Positions 1-9,176 are shown, numbered from the stretch's first letter. The stretch is DNA of 64,000 nucleotides from an uncultured Candidatus Saccharibacteria bacterium (GCA_947303945.1 CAMYZS010000002.1:23548-87547), one strand, 5' to 3'. Numbers and translations are program-made. The notes: generated by a model not told the origin, from the sequence alone.

Positions 1-294
1 GCTGCGATTTCTTGGCAGATAGTGGACGACCATTTTAAACGAGCGCGTCGTTCGGAGCGTAGTTTAGAGATTGAGCGTCGCCTGTGGGCGTGGCTAGGCA
101 AGCATGATGATGCGGACCGAAAACGGTTGCTTGAGGCGGTATTTTCTACAATTGAAGGTTGCGATATTCTCGATACGATGTCTTTGACGAAATGGCGTAA
201 TTTAGTAAAATTGTTTCGCGCTTCCAAAGATGTCGATAAAGAAAGCAAAGATTTGGTGGTGGGGTTATTTAAAGAAGTTGCCCTCAAAAAATAG
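1..294 (+). CDS. C-terminal fragment, possibly Mbeg1/DUF2974-like
   Basis: The reading frame is open from base 1, so this is the 3' end of a gene that starts outside the window; a GTG at 22 is probably internal. About 97 residues are visible, charged and helical, ending in a TAA at 292-294. The order WQIVDDHF, then RRLWAWL, then a helix with LLEAVFSTIE, resembles from memory the tail of Mbeg1-like (DUF2974) lipase-fold proteins, but no catalytic residue is visible. The gene is convergent with the membrane protein that follows, with only 2 bases between them. That it is coding is likely; the family call is weak. Confidence 0.5.
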   Translation, partial: AAISWQIVDDHFKRARRSERSLEIERRLWAWLGKHDDADRKRLLEAVFSTIEGCDILDTMSLTKWRNLVKLFRASKDVDKESKDLVVGLFKEVALKK

Positions 295-296
295 GC

Positions 297-830
297 TTAT
301 TCGATGTGGCGGCAGTTATTCCATTGGAAAAGTGCGCCTACGGCGGCAAGCGCTAGGAAAATTACGATATAGTAAGACGGTTGTGCCCAGTTGAGTAGGG
401 TTAGCGCATTGACGATTACGAGTCGGGAGCCCTCAATGGCCGTTGTGAGAATGACCATTGGCTTAATTAGCCAGACGGCGATTACGCCAGCCACTACGCC
501 GACGGCGACGGCGATTGCCCAAAGTGTCCAATCTGTTGCAGGGCCAAAGTTCTCTATTACAGACATACAGAAGGTTACTCCAACGGTAGCGAAGATGGCG
601 AATTTCTCGATAGTCATACCGAACATGCCAAGGACTAGACCGCCTACGACGCAAAGAATAAATTGCCACATTTGGTCGGCGACGATTTTTTCGACAAATA
701 GCGAGACGAGCCAATAACCCACGATGAACCAGATAATTGTAATAGCGATTCTTTTAACGCGGTAGCCAAAAAATAATAAGAACGCCCCAATGATTAATGC
801 GATGATTTCGGTTGGAATTGCTGCTGTCAT
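297..830 (-). CDS. Polytopic membrane protein, DUF4203/TMEM198-like
   Basis: A 177-residue protein made almost wholly of hydrophobic segments: I count about seven helices with short polar loops and no soluble domain. The even helix spacing and small-residue-rich segments (for example around residues 57-72 and 104-120) recall DUF4203 (TMEM198/TM7SF3 type) proteins, whose biochemical role is unknown. An AAAGGAG Shine-Dalgarno lies 4-5 nt before the ATG at 830, fixing the start. It sits 10 bp downstream of the DMT transporter on the same strand and may be cotranscribed with it. Being an integral membrane protein is near certain; the family is tentative. Confidence 0.6.
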   Translation of the reverse strand: MTAAIPTEIIALIIGAFLLFFGYRVKRIAITIIWFIVGYWLVSLFVEKIVADQMWQFILCVVGGLVLGMFGMTIEKFAIFATVGVTFCMSVIENFGPATDWTLWAIAVAVGVVAGVIAVWLIKPMVILTTAIEGSRLVIVNALTLLNWAQPSYYIVIFLALAAVGALFQWNNCRHIE

Positions 831-840
831 AAAACTCCTT

Positions 841-1767
841 TTATTGTATTAATATTATACCAACTGTAGCTAGGACTACGGCAATTAAATGTGCTAGAAC
901 GATGTGGCGATTTAGCTTTTCGCGACCAAATTTTGGCCAAATAATTGAGAGAATTATGCCAAGAATAAAGGTAAAAATTAATTCAAGCACATTGTAGGTT
1001 ACGGAGACGAGCGAGGCGATGCCGATAATAAGAGCATAGCGACTGAGGAAGTCTGCAATAATACAGATAACTTGATTAATACCTTCTGCGATGAGGAAAT
1101 CTTTGCGCTTATGCTGCCAAATATATTTCATACGTTTTTGCCAATCTCTATGGGTGGTAAAGAGTATGATATCTGAAATACCGCGACCTACTAGGAAATA
1201 AAAGAAAACACTGTAGTAATTGTAATGTTCGCCGGCGTGAGTTGACAGTACACCGCTGGCGGCACTAAGAGTAACAAAAAGCAGCAATAGCAAGGCGGCT
1301 TTAAATTCGATACGGCGACTACGTAGGCGTTTGCGTGAGGATATGATGATGATTGGTGCTGATATGATAATCATGAAAGCGAGAAGTTGAAGCGACGTGA
1401 TAGCTTGGCCGAATATCAGCCAATCGACGAATAAGTAAATGACGGGGATTAGTTGATAAAAAACGGCGGCGGTAGTTGCCTCCTCTTTTCTTAGGGCAAG
1501 ATAGTATGGAATTGAGGACAACGATGCGGTAGCGCCAGAGAGTAGAATGAGGCAAATGTCTTTGATTGCGATTTCTTTGACGCCAAAGAGGAGAAATACC
1601 AATGTGGCAAAAATAAGATAAGAAATGCCATTAAAGATTTTCATTGATTGCGGTTTTTTGCCGTGGAAGATGACGTCGGTTGCGTAATTGTCAATAAAAG
1701 CGCTGAGAGACCAAATGATAGCGACTAAGACGCATATGATTAGCCAAAACATATACATATTATACAT
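841..1767 (-). CDS. DMT-superfamily (EamA-like) transporter
   Basis: A 308-residue protein with about ten predicted transmembrane helices in two halves of five, the arrangement of drug/metabolite transporters. The first half ends near residue 145 and is followed by a basic loop (SSRKRLRSRR), then the second half. Substrate cannot be read from sequence. Several ATGs occur in the first six codons, so the start is uncertain by a few residues. It is transcribed divergently from the GH97 gene across about 50 bp, so opposing promoters must be packed there. An inner-membrane carrier is well supported, the substrate is not. Confidence 0.75.
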   Translation of the reverse strand: MYNMYMFWLIICVLVAIIWSLSAFIDNYATDVIFHGKKPQSMKIFNGISYLIFATLVFLLFGVKEIAIKDICLILLSGATASLSSIPYYLALRKEEATTAAVFYQLIPVIYLFVDWLIFGQAITSLQLLAFMIIISAPIIIISSRKRLRSRRIEFKAALLLLLFVTLSAASGVLSTHAGEHYNYYSVFFYFLVGRGISDIILFTTHRDWQKRMKYIWQHKRKDFLIAEGINQVICIIADFLSRYALIIGIASLVSVTYNVLELIFTFILGIILSIIWPKFGREKLNRHIVLAHLIAVVLATVGIILIQ

Positions 1768-1819
1768 TAGCGGATTAGCTATATATGTTATAATGTGCTT
1801 ATGATAATGCGGGAAGCTT

Positions 1820-3787
1820 ATGAGTTTGTTGGGTGATATTTTTAAGAAGCCAAAGGCCGATGCTATCTATGAAGTAAAGTCTCCAAATGGTCAGCTTGAT
1901 TGCGTTTTTGTACTTGACCATGGTCAGATTTCTTATTTTGTTAAAAAAAATGATAAAGTTGTTTTGCGTAAATCTCGTCTAGGTCTAATTTTGAGAGATA
2001 TGACACCGATGGCGGACAATTTTGCAGTCATTCGTGCTTATACGCGCACGGTTGATGAGACGTGGAAGGCGGAATGGGGTGAACAACGCATTATTCGCAA
2101 TAACTATAATGAGACTGCAATTTATCTAGAGGAATACGAGAATCCGAATCGTTTATTAACTTTGCGTTTTCGTGTTTACGATGATGGCTTTGCGTTTCGT
2201 TATGAGATTCCGGCGCAGCCGAAAATGAAGAATATGGTGGTAGAGGACGAGCTTACGGAGTTCTCGGTTGATACTAATTCGCGTTCCTGGAGTATACCGG
2301 CTTACCAGCCAGACCGTTATGAATATGACTATGTCGAACATCCAGTTTATACTTTGACTGATTCAGTACATACGCCGTTGACGATTCAATCAACCTCGGG
2401 CCACTATTTAGCAATTCATGAAGCAGCGTTATATAACTATGGCGCAATGACCCTGAAGCTAAATGGCGCTTCATTAAAAGCAGATGTTACTCCGCTTTCG
2501 GACGGGATGCGTGCATACGTAGAGCTTCCCTTCTCGACACCCTGGCGCATGGTGATTGTCGGTAATAATGCGCTTGATTTGATTACTTCTCGTATGATGC
2601 TTAATCTGAATGACCCGCCACGCGATGACTTTTCGTGGGTTGAACCAACTAAATTCCTTGGCATCTGGTGGGCGATGTATGTCGGAGAATGGACTTGGGC
2701 GCCAGGCGAACGTCATGGTGCTACGACGGAGCATGCAATGCAGTACATTGATTCTTGCAAGAATCTAGGTATCCCTGGTCTTTTGATTGAAGGTTGGAAT
2801 GATGGTTGGGAGGGAGATTGGCTTGAAAACGGTGTCAACAATAAGTTCATGGAGGCGACGCCAGATTTTGATATGCAAGTGGTTTCAGATTATGGACGTG
2901 CTAATGGTGTCGAACTGGTCGGACACCATGAGACGGTTGGCTATATTGATAATTACGAACAGCAGCTAGAGGACTCATATAAGTACTTAAAAAAGTATGG
3001 CATCCGCTACGTAAAATCTGGTTATGCTGGATCCAAAATGACAATTAATGGTCGGCGCGAGTTTCACCATTCACAGTTGGGCGTTTTGCATTATCAACGT
3101 GCGCTCGAATTAGCGGCGAAATATCATATTATGCTCGACGTGCATGAGCCGATTAAATCGACTGGCATTGAGCGGACGTGGCCAAACTTAATGACGCGTG
3201 AGGGGGCTCGCGGTCAGGAATACGAGGGTGGCGCACTTTCGCCGTCACATGCTTGCCACTTGCCATTTACGCGCCTGTTGGCTGGCGGTATGGATTATAC
3301 GCCGGGTATTTTAGATGTTGGCAACTTTGCAAAACGTATCGCTTCGACCGTTGCGCGTCAGCTAGCATATTATATTGTCATTTATTCTTCGATGCAGATG
3401 GCTTCGGATCGCCCGCAAATTTATGAAAATCAATATCCAGATCTATTTGAGTTTATCCGTGAGGTACCATTGCGTTGGGAGCGTACATTACCATTGCTTG
3501 GTGATATTGGTAAATACTATGTGGTTGCGCGCCAAGTTTGGGAGTCTGACGATTGGTATGTTGGCGGCGTCACAAATGAAGAGGGGCGACGTGTGGAGCT
3601 TTATATTGATTTTCTTGAGCCAGCCGTTAATTATATCGCAACAGTTTATCGTGATTCCGAAGATGCACATTATCGCGACCATCAGTTAGGCTATGTGATT
3701 GAAGAAAAAATCATTCGTAATGGAGACCGCATGGAAATGTATATTGCTCCTGGTGGCGGTTTTGCGATGAGATTACATAAACAATAA
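1820..3787 (+). CDS. Glycoside hydrolase family 97 (alpha-glucosidase type)
   Basis: A 655-residue protein with the GH97 layout: an N-terminal beta-sandwich (about 15-270), a catalytic barrel (about 280-560) and a C-terminal beta domain. Three glutamates match the catalytic set of the inverting SusB enzyme (E439, E508, E532): E371 in GHHETVG, E443 in DVHEP and E467 in RGQEYE. The 24-residue spacing of the last two equals that of SusB. The retaining-type aspartate nucleophile seems absent (KSGYAG). It probably releases glucose from alpha-glucosides. Unlike most GH97 enzymes no signal peptide is seen (MSLLGDIFKK), so it may be cytoplasmic. A TATAAT at about 1790 serves as -10; the Shine-Dalgarno is weak. 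Confidence 0.88.
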   Translation: MSLLGDIFKKPKADAIYEVKSPNGQLDCVFVLDHGQISYFVKKNDKVVLRKSRLGLILRDMTPMADNFAVIRAYTRTVDETWKAEWGEQRIIRNNYNETAIYLEEYENPNRLLTLRFRVYDDGFAFRYEIPAQPKMKNMVVEDELTEFSVDTNSRSWSIPAYQPDRYEYDYVEHPVYTLTDSVHTPLTIQSTSGHYLAIHEAALYNYGAMTLKLNGASLKADVTPLSDGMRAYVELPFSTPWRMVIVGNNALDLITSRMMLNLNDPPRDDFSWVEPTKFLGIWWAMYVGEWTWAPGERHGATTEHAMQYIDSCKNLGIPGLLIEGWNDGWEGDWLENGVNNKFMEATPDFDMQVVSDYGRANGVELVGHHETVGYIDNYEQQLEDSYKYLKKYGIRYVKSGYAGSKMTINGRREFHHSQLGVLHYQRALELAAKYHIMLDVHEPIKSTGIERTWPNLMTREGARGQEYEGGALSPSHACHLPFTRLLAGGMDYTPGILDVGNFAKRIASTVARQLAYYIVIYSSMQMASDRPQIYENQYPDLFEFIREVPLRWERTLPLLGDIGKYYVVARQVWESDDWYVGGVTNEEGRRVELYIDFLEPAVNYIATVYRDSEDAHYRDHQLGYVIEEKIIRNGDRMEMYIAPGGGFAMRLHKQ

Positions 3788-3805
3788 TAATCGTACAAGA
3801 CTCGA

Positions 3806-4162
3806 TTAGCGATTCAGAACAAGCGAGATGGTCGTGTCGTAACCAAAACGAGCGCGAACTTCATAGCCGATTTCGTGCAATGCATACTTCTCTTCTGTGG
3901 TGAGGGTGCGGCGACCAGAGTTCTTGACGGAAATACGTATAATCTGTGAGTCGTTTGCTTCGGCGAGAGTGATTTTGTCGCCAGGACCACAATTCTTAAG
4001 AGCGCGCTTGATTTCAGAGTTTAAAAATTCATTTGTGCGTTTGACTTCGCGAATGTTGACGGTCAAATCCTGAATATCTAGATTAACGGAGATTTTGCGT
4101 TTTTCGCATTTGGCGAGTAAATCTTGGTAATGCGGGCCAATAATATCAATGAAATGTGGCAT
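3806..4162 (-). CDS. Degenerate histidine-kinase-type ATPase-fold protein
   Basis: A 118-residue cytoplasmic protein whose pattern follows a GHKL/HATPase domain. A helix (EFLNSEIKRALKNC) stands where the N-box helix would be, then GPGDKI, two beta strands, a segment NSGRR in place of the DxGxG nucleotide box, and a final strand after RFGYDTTISL. The key asparagine and glycine residues are missing, so ATP binding is doubtful. It starts at the last base of the ADP-ribosylglycohydrolase stop codon (TAATG), so the two are translationally coupled and may work together. It could instead be an unrelated alpha/beta protein. Confidence 0.5.
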   Translation of the reverse strand: MPHFIDIIGPHYQDLLAKCEKRKISVNLDIQDLTVNIREVKRTNEFLNSEIKRALKNCGPGDKITLAEANDSQIIRISVKNSGRRTLTTEEKYALHEIGYEVRARFGYDTTISLVLNR

Positions 4163-5271
4163 TAGTTATATTCCTTCGCTGGTTTTCGGTGAAGATATTT
4201 AGTAATCCATGGATCGCTGTCGTCTGGTACGTCGAGGGTACCGAATGGAACGCCGCTATCGAGATCGTCGGCGAGCTCAAGTAGTAAATCTTTCTGCTCG
4301 ATATGGTCAATATAATACGACGGAATAGCCTTGATGCCGAGGCGAGCGCCCACGATATTTCCAGCGAGGATGCCAGTGGAATCGCTATCGCCATCGTGAT
4401 TGACTGATGCGATAACGGCATCGGCGAAATCGTCTTGATGGCGCATACAACAATAAACTGCAATGGCGACCGCTTCTTCGGCAACCCAGCCTTTGCCAAG
4501 CTCTTTAATATTGGCGAGATCGTGTGCATTATTACGAGATAATTGAAAAGCCTTGCGCATGATATTGGTGAAATCTTGTTGGTATTGGCGATGGAAATTC
4601 TTGGTGGCAAATTGGTTAGTGTACTCGAAAGCGATGTGGAGTTGCCCGTTGAACTGATGTGCGGTATCGTGAATAATCTCGTAGATTAGGCCGGCCATAA
4701 AGGCGGTAGAAATAATGCCAAGTGGATGTCCGTGGGTCAAAGCGGCGGATTTGGCGCCCAATTCGATAGCTTCGGTGAGGTCGTTTTTAAAGATGCCAAC
4801 AGGCGCAACGCGCATCGTACAGCCACAGCCTTTACTCTGATTAATTGGTTCTTTGATAGTTGGCACATTATTGCCGTCGAAACCTTCTAAGGCATTTAGA
4901 CACGTGAAGCCTGGCGCGCGACGATGGCGCATGGCTGGAACTTTATCGATCCAAGAAACACCGTTCTCTACTGGCGGAAGTCCTTGCTGAGTATAATACC
5001 AGTCGCGATATGCGAGGAGGATACTGACGTCCGGAGTTGGCGCGATGCCTCTTATGACGCCGCGAGTGTTACCCCACAAGAGGCCATTGATAGTGAATAA
5101 CATCATTTGGGTATCATCGGAAAAGATGCCGTAATCGTCTTCGAAGGTGGTGTATTCGCGTTCTTTGATACCGCTAGTAAATTCGCATTGATAACCAAGA
5201 GCATCGCCAATAGCGCCGCCCAAAATGCAACCTTCGATGCGATCCTTTTTTTCAATATTAGAAGTATCCAT
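4162..5271 (-). CDS. ADP-ribosylglycohydrolase family protein
   Basis: A 369-residue DraG/ARH-like protein that should hydrolyse ADP-ribose linkages on proteins, nucleic acids or small molecules using two Mg ions. Visible signatures are GGAIGDALG near residue 18, the metal-binding FSDDTQM near 50-55, HGHPLG in the middle and HDGDSDSTG near 290, all in the expected order. The length is typical. A TATAAT box (5279-5284) lies 7 nt before the ATG, suggesting a leaderless or nearly leaderless transcript. The coupled small gene downstream may modify or regulate it. The family call is firm; the substrate is unknown. Confidence 0.9.
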   Translation of the reverse strand: MDTSNIEKKDRIEGCILGGAIGDALGYQCEFTSGIKEREYTTFEDDYGIFSDDTQMMLFTINGLLWGNTRGVIRGIAPTPDVSILLAYRDWYYTQQGLPPVENGVSWIDKVPAMRHRRAPGFTCLNALEGFDGNNVPTIKEPINQSKGCGCTMRVAPVGIFKNDLTEAIELGAKSAALTHGHPLGIISTAFMAGLIYEIIHDTAHQFNGQLHIAFEYTNQFATKNFHRQYQQDFTNIMRKAFQLSRNNAHDLANIKELGKGWVAEEAVAIAVYCCMRHQDDFADAVIASVNHDGDSDSTGILAGNIVGARLGIKAIPSYYIDHIEQKDLLLELADDLDSGVPFGTLDVPDDSDPWITKYLHRKPAKEYN

Positions 5272-5294
5272 TAAAGGTATTATAACACTAATGT

Positions 5295-5840
5295 TTAAAC
5301 GCCAGGCGAGAAGGTTTTGAGGAGCTTACGGTGGCGTTTGTAGCTGGGGTCATGCTCGGCAACTTCGGCCCAAAATTCTGGAGAATGGTCCATATGGTTA
5401 ATATGGGCTAGCTCGTGCAGAATAACATAGTCGCGCAGCGGCTCAGGGACTTTCATGAGGCCGATATTTAGCGAGATGGTGCCGGAAGAAGAGCGGCTAC
5501 CCCAGCGGGTATTGGCGTGCGAGAGACGTAAGCTGGAATACTTGTAGCCATATTTTTTGGCCCAAAAATCAAGACGATACGGCAAGTATTCTTTAGCCTT
5601 TTTGGCGAGAATTTTCTTTTGTGCATCGCGAGCGCGCTGAGTAGAAGGGTCTTTGATTGGAAGGCTATCGCGGATTTGTTTACGCGAAGCGTTGAGCCAT
5701 CGTTTAGCGAGAAATATGGTAGTATGTTTTGGTCCAGAAATAGTAAGTTTTCCGGAAGTCGAAACGGAAAACTTTGGATTGATCGACCAAGCGCTTCTGC
5801 GAATTATAACTTCGCCGAATTCTGAATCAATAAATGTCAT
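5295..5840 (-). CDS. YgjP-like (DUF45) zinc metallopeptidase-fold protein
   Basis: A 181-residue cytoplasmic protein ending in the YgjP/DUF45 (WLM-type) metallopeptidase region. RWGSRSSSG precedes a zinc-binding helix VILHELAHINHMDHSPEFW with HExxH and a third His a few residues later. These proteins are near-universal but poorly understood; gluzincin-type peptidase activity is presumed. Length matches the family. It lies 3 nt downstream of the P-loop kinase gene on the same strand and is probably cotranscribed with it. Confidence 0.88.
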   Translation of the reverse strand: MTFIDSEFGEVIIRRSAWSINPKFSVSTSGKLTISGPKHTTIFLAKRWLNASRKQIRDSLPIKDPSTQRARDAQKKILAKKAKEYLPYRLDFWAKKYGYKYSSLRLSHANTRWGSRSSSGTISLNIGLMKVPEPLRDYVILHELAHINHMDHSPEFWAEVAEHDPSYKRHRKLLKTFSPGV

Positions 5841-5843
5841 TTA

Positions 5844-6341
5844 TTATTTGTCATGTTTGCGTTCGGATAAGCTAGCGAGGACGCTCTTGCACTGAGTCTG
5901 GAAGGTGTGTTTGCCGGAGATAACCAATGGTTGTTCAAGCTCAGATGGGGCCTCAATCTTTTTATATCGTTCAGCCAATGCGGTTTTGGCATCTTCTAGC
6001 TTTTTGTACTTGTGACGCATGCGGTGCTTAATTGCATTAAGATCGGTTTGTATCCAGACTAGAACAGGACGATAGCCGGCTCTAAGCAGAAGCTCTTTGA
6101 CTTCTTTGCGTTGCTTTTCGGTATCGAGCCCGCCTTCTAGGACTAAGGTTTGTTTGCATTTAGTCAGCTGCTGAATCAGTACCAGGGCGAGTTTACGGGT
6201 AAGTTTATGTTCTTCGTGAAGCTTGGAAAGGTTTAAAAATGGTGCATTAAAACGCGCACTAAATTGTTCCGCAAAGGTGGTCTTGCCGCTCATTGGCGCA
6301 CCGAAAACCAAGATGGCATAAGGTTTCAACTTCCCATTCAT
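5844..6341 (-). CDS. P-loop kinase-like ATPase (AAA_33 type)
   Basis: A 165-residue single-domain P-loop protein. Walker A is GAPMSGKTTF at about residues 14-23; a Walker-B-like strand TLVLEGG is near 65-71; a basic lid-like region (RHKYKKLEDAKTALAERYKKI) follows. This is the small kinase fold used by polynucleotide, gluconate and toxin kinases. No substrate motif is visible, so phosphorylation of a small metabolite or nucleic acid end is inference. It is upstream of the YgjP-like gene by 3 nt, in one transcription unit. Confidence 0.75.
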   Translation of the reverse strand: MNGKLKPYAILVFGAPMSGKTTFAEQFSARFNAPFLNLSKLHEEHKLTRKLALVLIQQLTKCKQTLVLEGGLDTEKQRKEVKELLLRAGYRPVLVWIQTDLNAIKHRMRHKYKKLEDAKTALAERYKKIEAPSELEQPLVISGKHTFQTQCKSVLASLSERKHDK

Positions 6342-6355
6342 AAGATTAGTTTACT

Positions 6356-7075
6356 CTATACGGATTTATTTCGCAAATTTTTTGGGACTTTTAGCGATAG
6401 TGGCATAGTTGAGCTATTTGCAATTAATACCTGAGACGGATAGTAAAAGAGCCAAACCCAAAATTCTAGTACGGGAATAACTGTTGTCGTAATGAGTCCT
6501 CCTAACGATAGAAAACGTATCGTGACGCAAATATCGCAGCAGACGAAGGAAGCGAATCCATAATAGGCGCAGCGGGCTTTAAAATCGGATTTGTGGTGTT
6601 GAAAATGGTTAGCGGCCAGGTAGAAGTTGCTAAGCAAGATAGCGGTATAAATGATGGCAATAGCATAGATTGGAATGCAGCCTTGAATAATCGCGATAGC
6701 GAAGACAAATGAGGCGATTGCTACCCAGGCGAAGATATATTCAAGGCGAGCTTTGCAAAGTCTAAGGAAATGCATAAGTTGTGCAAGGCTGAAAATATAG
6801 ACACCGGCGACGGTCCAGCTAGTCCAAATCAGGATTGTATCTGCTATAAAAGTAAATAACAGAGCTAAAATTAACATTAAGTCGGAGTGATATTTAGTAA
6901 AAACATAAACGACGCAGAGAAAAATGCCTATATATTTAAGCAGGCTTGTTACAGGCCAGCCTGGGAAAGCAATATCTAGAAATATGAAGCTAAGGTAAAT
7001 AGATATCCAAATAATTAGCCAATTTACATCTAAGTAAGGAATTTGTTTGATGTTTGTCCACCAGGCTTTTAGCAT
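6356..7075 (-). CDS. Polytopic membrane protein, YhhN-like
   Basis: A 239-residue protein with about eight hydrophobic helices. An acidic residue in the third helix region (FIADTILIW), a following FSLAQLMHF helix and the C-terminal FWVWLFYYPSQVLIA resemble the arrangement of YhhN/TMEM86 proteins (lysoplasmalogenase-like), where conserved Asp residues sit in membrane helices. The similarity is by eye and the enzyme activity is uncertain. The gene ends 14 bp before the start of the P-loop kinase gene on the same strand and follows the CpsB gene at 15 bp. Confidence 0.5.
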   Translation of the reverse strand: MLKAWWTNIKQIPYLDVNWLIIWISIYLSFIFLDIAFPGWPVTSLLKYIGIFLCVVYVFTKYHSDLMLILALLFTFIADTILIWTSWTVAGVYIFSLAQLMHFLRLCKARLEYIFAWVAIASFVFAIAIIQGCIPIYAIAIIYTAILLSNFYLAANHFQHHKSDFKARCAYYGFASFVCCDICVTIRFLSLGGLITTTVIPVLEFWVWLFYYPSQVLIANSSTMPLSLKVPKNLRNKSV

Positions 7076-7089
7076 ACACTTTTAGTTTA

Positions 7090-7806
7090 TTAACCATTAA
7101 TTATTTTACGCGGGTTGTCTTCGAGGAGCTGTTTGAGCTCGTCGTCGGAGTAATATCGGCGGAGTTTGGCGCGTGCTTTAGAGATTTCAGAAAAATCGCG
7201 AACATGATGCGTGTCGGTGCCGAAACAAAAGATGAGTTGATCTTTGGCGAGTTTTTTAAGTATCTTTTTAGAGTGGCGCCCATATTGGCCTACTATACTG
7301 CCGAGATTACATTGTAAAAGAATTCCCTGTTCTGTGAGGTTGTAGATCTCCTTATAATTATTCTGATAAGAGCGATAGCGTTCTGGATGCGCTAAAATAA
7401 CTTGCCAGCCAGCATATTGAAGACTAATAAGGATATCCTCGAAATCGTCAAATTCGCCACTCATCGGTAGCTCGACTAAAATATATTTACTGTCCGCAAG
7501 AGAGCTGATTTTGCTGGCGGAAAGAAGCTTAGCGATGTCTCGGTCGATATAGATTTCGTTACCGATATGAAGCGTGATGCCAATGTTGGCTTCGTCGGCG
7601 AGCGCTTGGAGTTTGCGATAGAGTCGTAGATTAGCGTTACGCGGACTGACGTAGGAGGAGGTGGCGACATAGTGGGGCGTCAAAATTAAGTCGGAGATAT
7701 CTTGACTAGCTAGTCCTCTCAAAATATTAAGTGAATCGCTAAAAGTTTTAGCTCCGTCATCAATGCCCGGTAATACATGTGAGTGAGTATCGATCATTTG
7801 AATCAA
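7090..7806 (-). CDS. CpsB/CapC-family tyrosine-protein phosphatase (PHP fold)
   Basis: A 238-residue PHP-domain protein, in known systems a Mn-dependent phosphotyrosine phosphatase that dephosphorylates the BY-kinase tail and so tunes capsule chain length. Metal-binding motifs appear in the expected order: MIDTHSHVLPGIDDG at the N-terminus, LTPHY, GNEIYID, LAHPERY and GTDTHHV near the C-terminus. Its ATG overlaps the kinase stop codon (ATGA, 7803-7806), so kinase and phosphatase are translationally coupled. Cytoplasmic. The call is firm. Confidence 0.93.
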   Translation of the reverse strand: MIQMIDTHSHVLPGIDDGAKTFSDSLNILRGLASQDISDLILTPHYVATSSYVSPRNANLRLYRKLQALADEANIGITLHIGNEIYIDRDIAKLLSASKISSLADSKYILVELPMSGEFDDFEDILISLQYAGWQVILAHPERYRSYQNNYKEIYNLTEQGILLQCNLGSIVGQYGRHSKKILKKLAKDQLIFCFGTDTHHVRDFSEISKARAKLRRYYSDDELKQLLEDNPRKIING

Positions 7807-9176
7807 TGGCTATGACTACGCTCGCCATCTCCGTAATAGCCATAGTAGCTAGCATCTTTCTTGCTGACATTATTCATGACGACGCCAGCAATTGGGGCGC
7901 TGACTTTTTGGAGCATTTCTTTAGTGCTTTCAAGGGCGCTCTTTGCTGTGCTAGAGTCTCTTGTGACGATGAGGACTTCGTCGACGATTGTAGACATAAT
8001 GACGGAGTCTGTAACGCCGTTGCAGGGTGCGCCGTCGAATATGATGATATCGAACTTAGTCTTAAGCTTTTCGATGAGAATGCGGTTTTTCTTAGAGCCA
8101 AGTAGCTCGCTTGGATTAGGTGGGTAGGCGCCGCGTGTGATCATGTAGAGATTACTAATACCTGTGCGTTGAATATATTTGCCATATTTTGTAATATCGT
8201 CAGCTAAGAGATTACTGAGACCTAGTGTATTTGGTAGGCGGAAAACTCGATGGAGGCGGCCTTTGCGAAGGTCGCAGTCAACGATTAGCACTTTTTTGCC
8301 ACTTTGAGCAAAGCTGATTGCTAAATTAGAACTAACGAAGCTTTTACCTTCGCTAGCAACGGAGCTAGTTATGAGGATGGTTTTGAAGCCACTATCGACG
8401 CTACTGAATTGCAAATTAGTACGAAGTGCCTTGATGCTTTCGCTGACGGCGGACTTTGGGTATTTTTGCACCATGAGCTCGTCAACTTCGCGCCCCTTGC
8501 GTGCTTTAATATTGGATTTAATAATCTTACCAGCGATAGGTAGGCCAATTTTCTTTTCTAAGTCTTCGCCATATTTCACACTATCGTCGAAGTAGAAAAT
8601 GACGAAGGCGATAGCTAATACGCCAAAGATAGCAACGGCAGCTGCTATAGCAATGTCGCGTTTAAGCGTGTTATTGCTAGGTTCACTGGGGAGTTGGGCG
8701 ACTTCGTATGGTTTAACATTATCGATACCGGTGATGTCGGTGATTTCTTTTGAGAATATTGTCGTGGTGGTGTCGGCAATCTTTTGAGCGTTTTCAGCAC
8801 TTGGGTCGGTCACAGTAATCTTAAGTACCTGTGTATCTGTAACATTGGTCACATTGACATTTTTAGCAAGGTCGTCGGCCGAATAATCTAAATGGAGTTT
8901 GTCGATAACCTGTTGGAGTACAAGGCGGCTTTTGACAAATTCAGAATAAGTTGTAGCAAGCTTTTGATTGGCGCTGACGTCATTGAGGGTCGCACTCGAG
9001 TTGTTGCTAGCGTTGTCTTGCATGAGTAAGACTTTGGTATAAGTACTATAAAGTGGGGTTTTGATTTGGGTGTCATAAAAGAACGTGACGCCAATTGCTA
9101 AGATGGTGACGATAACGATTGCGGGGATGAATTTTATGAGATAATTAAGAAAATCTTTAAGATCAATTTCTTCCAT
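7803..9176 (-). CDS. Polysaccharide co-polymerase/tyrosine autokinase (CpsC-CpsD fusion)
   Basis: A 457-residue fusion of a Wzz-type chain-length regulator and a BY-kinase. Membrane helices at about 17-34 and 174-196 enclose the extracytoplasmic Wzz domain. The kinase has Walker A (SVASEGKS, 272-279), Walker A' (VLIVDCD, 296-302) and Walker B (IIIFDGAPC, 377-385; the usual proline after the Asp is changed to GA). The tail has a tyrosine cluster (YYGYY, 444-448) as the autophosphorylation site. It likely sets polymer length with the CpsB phosphatase downstream. A TATAAT at 9187-9192 is 10 nt before the ATG. Confidence 0.93.
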   Translation of the reverse strand: MEEIDLKDFLNYLIKFIPAIVIVTILAIGVTFFYDTQIKTPLYSTYTKVLLMQDNASNNSSATLNDVSANQKLATTYSEFVKSRLVLQQVIDKLHLDYSADDLAKNVNVTNVTDTQVLKITVTDPSAENAQKIADTTTTIFSKEITDITGIDNVKPYEVAQLPSEPSNNTLKRDIAIAAAVAIFGVLAIAFVIFYFDDSVKYGEDLEKKIGLPIAGKIIKSNIKARKGREVDELMVQKYPKSAVSESIKALRTNLQFSSVDSGFKTILITSSVASEGKSFVSSNLAISFAQSGKKVLIVDCDLRKGRLHRVFRLPNTLGLSNLLADDITKYGKYIQRTGISNLYMITRGAYPPNPSELLGSKKNRILIEKLKTKFDIIIFDGAPCNGVTDSVIMSTIVDEVLIVTRDSSTAKSALESTKEMLQKVSAPIAGVVMNNVSKKDASYYGYYGDGERSHSH

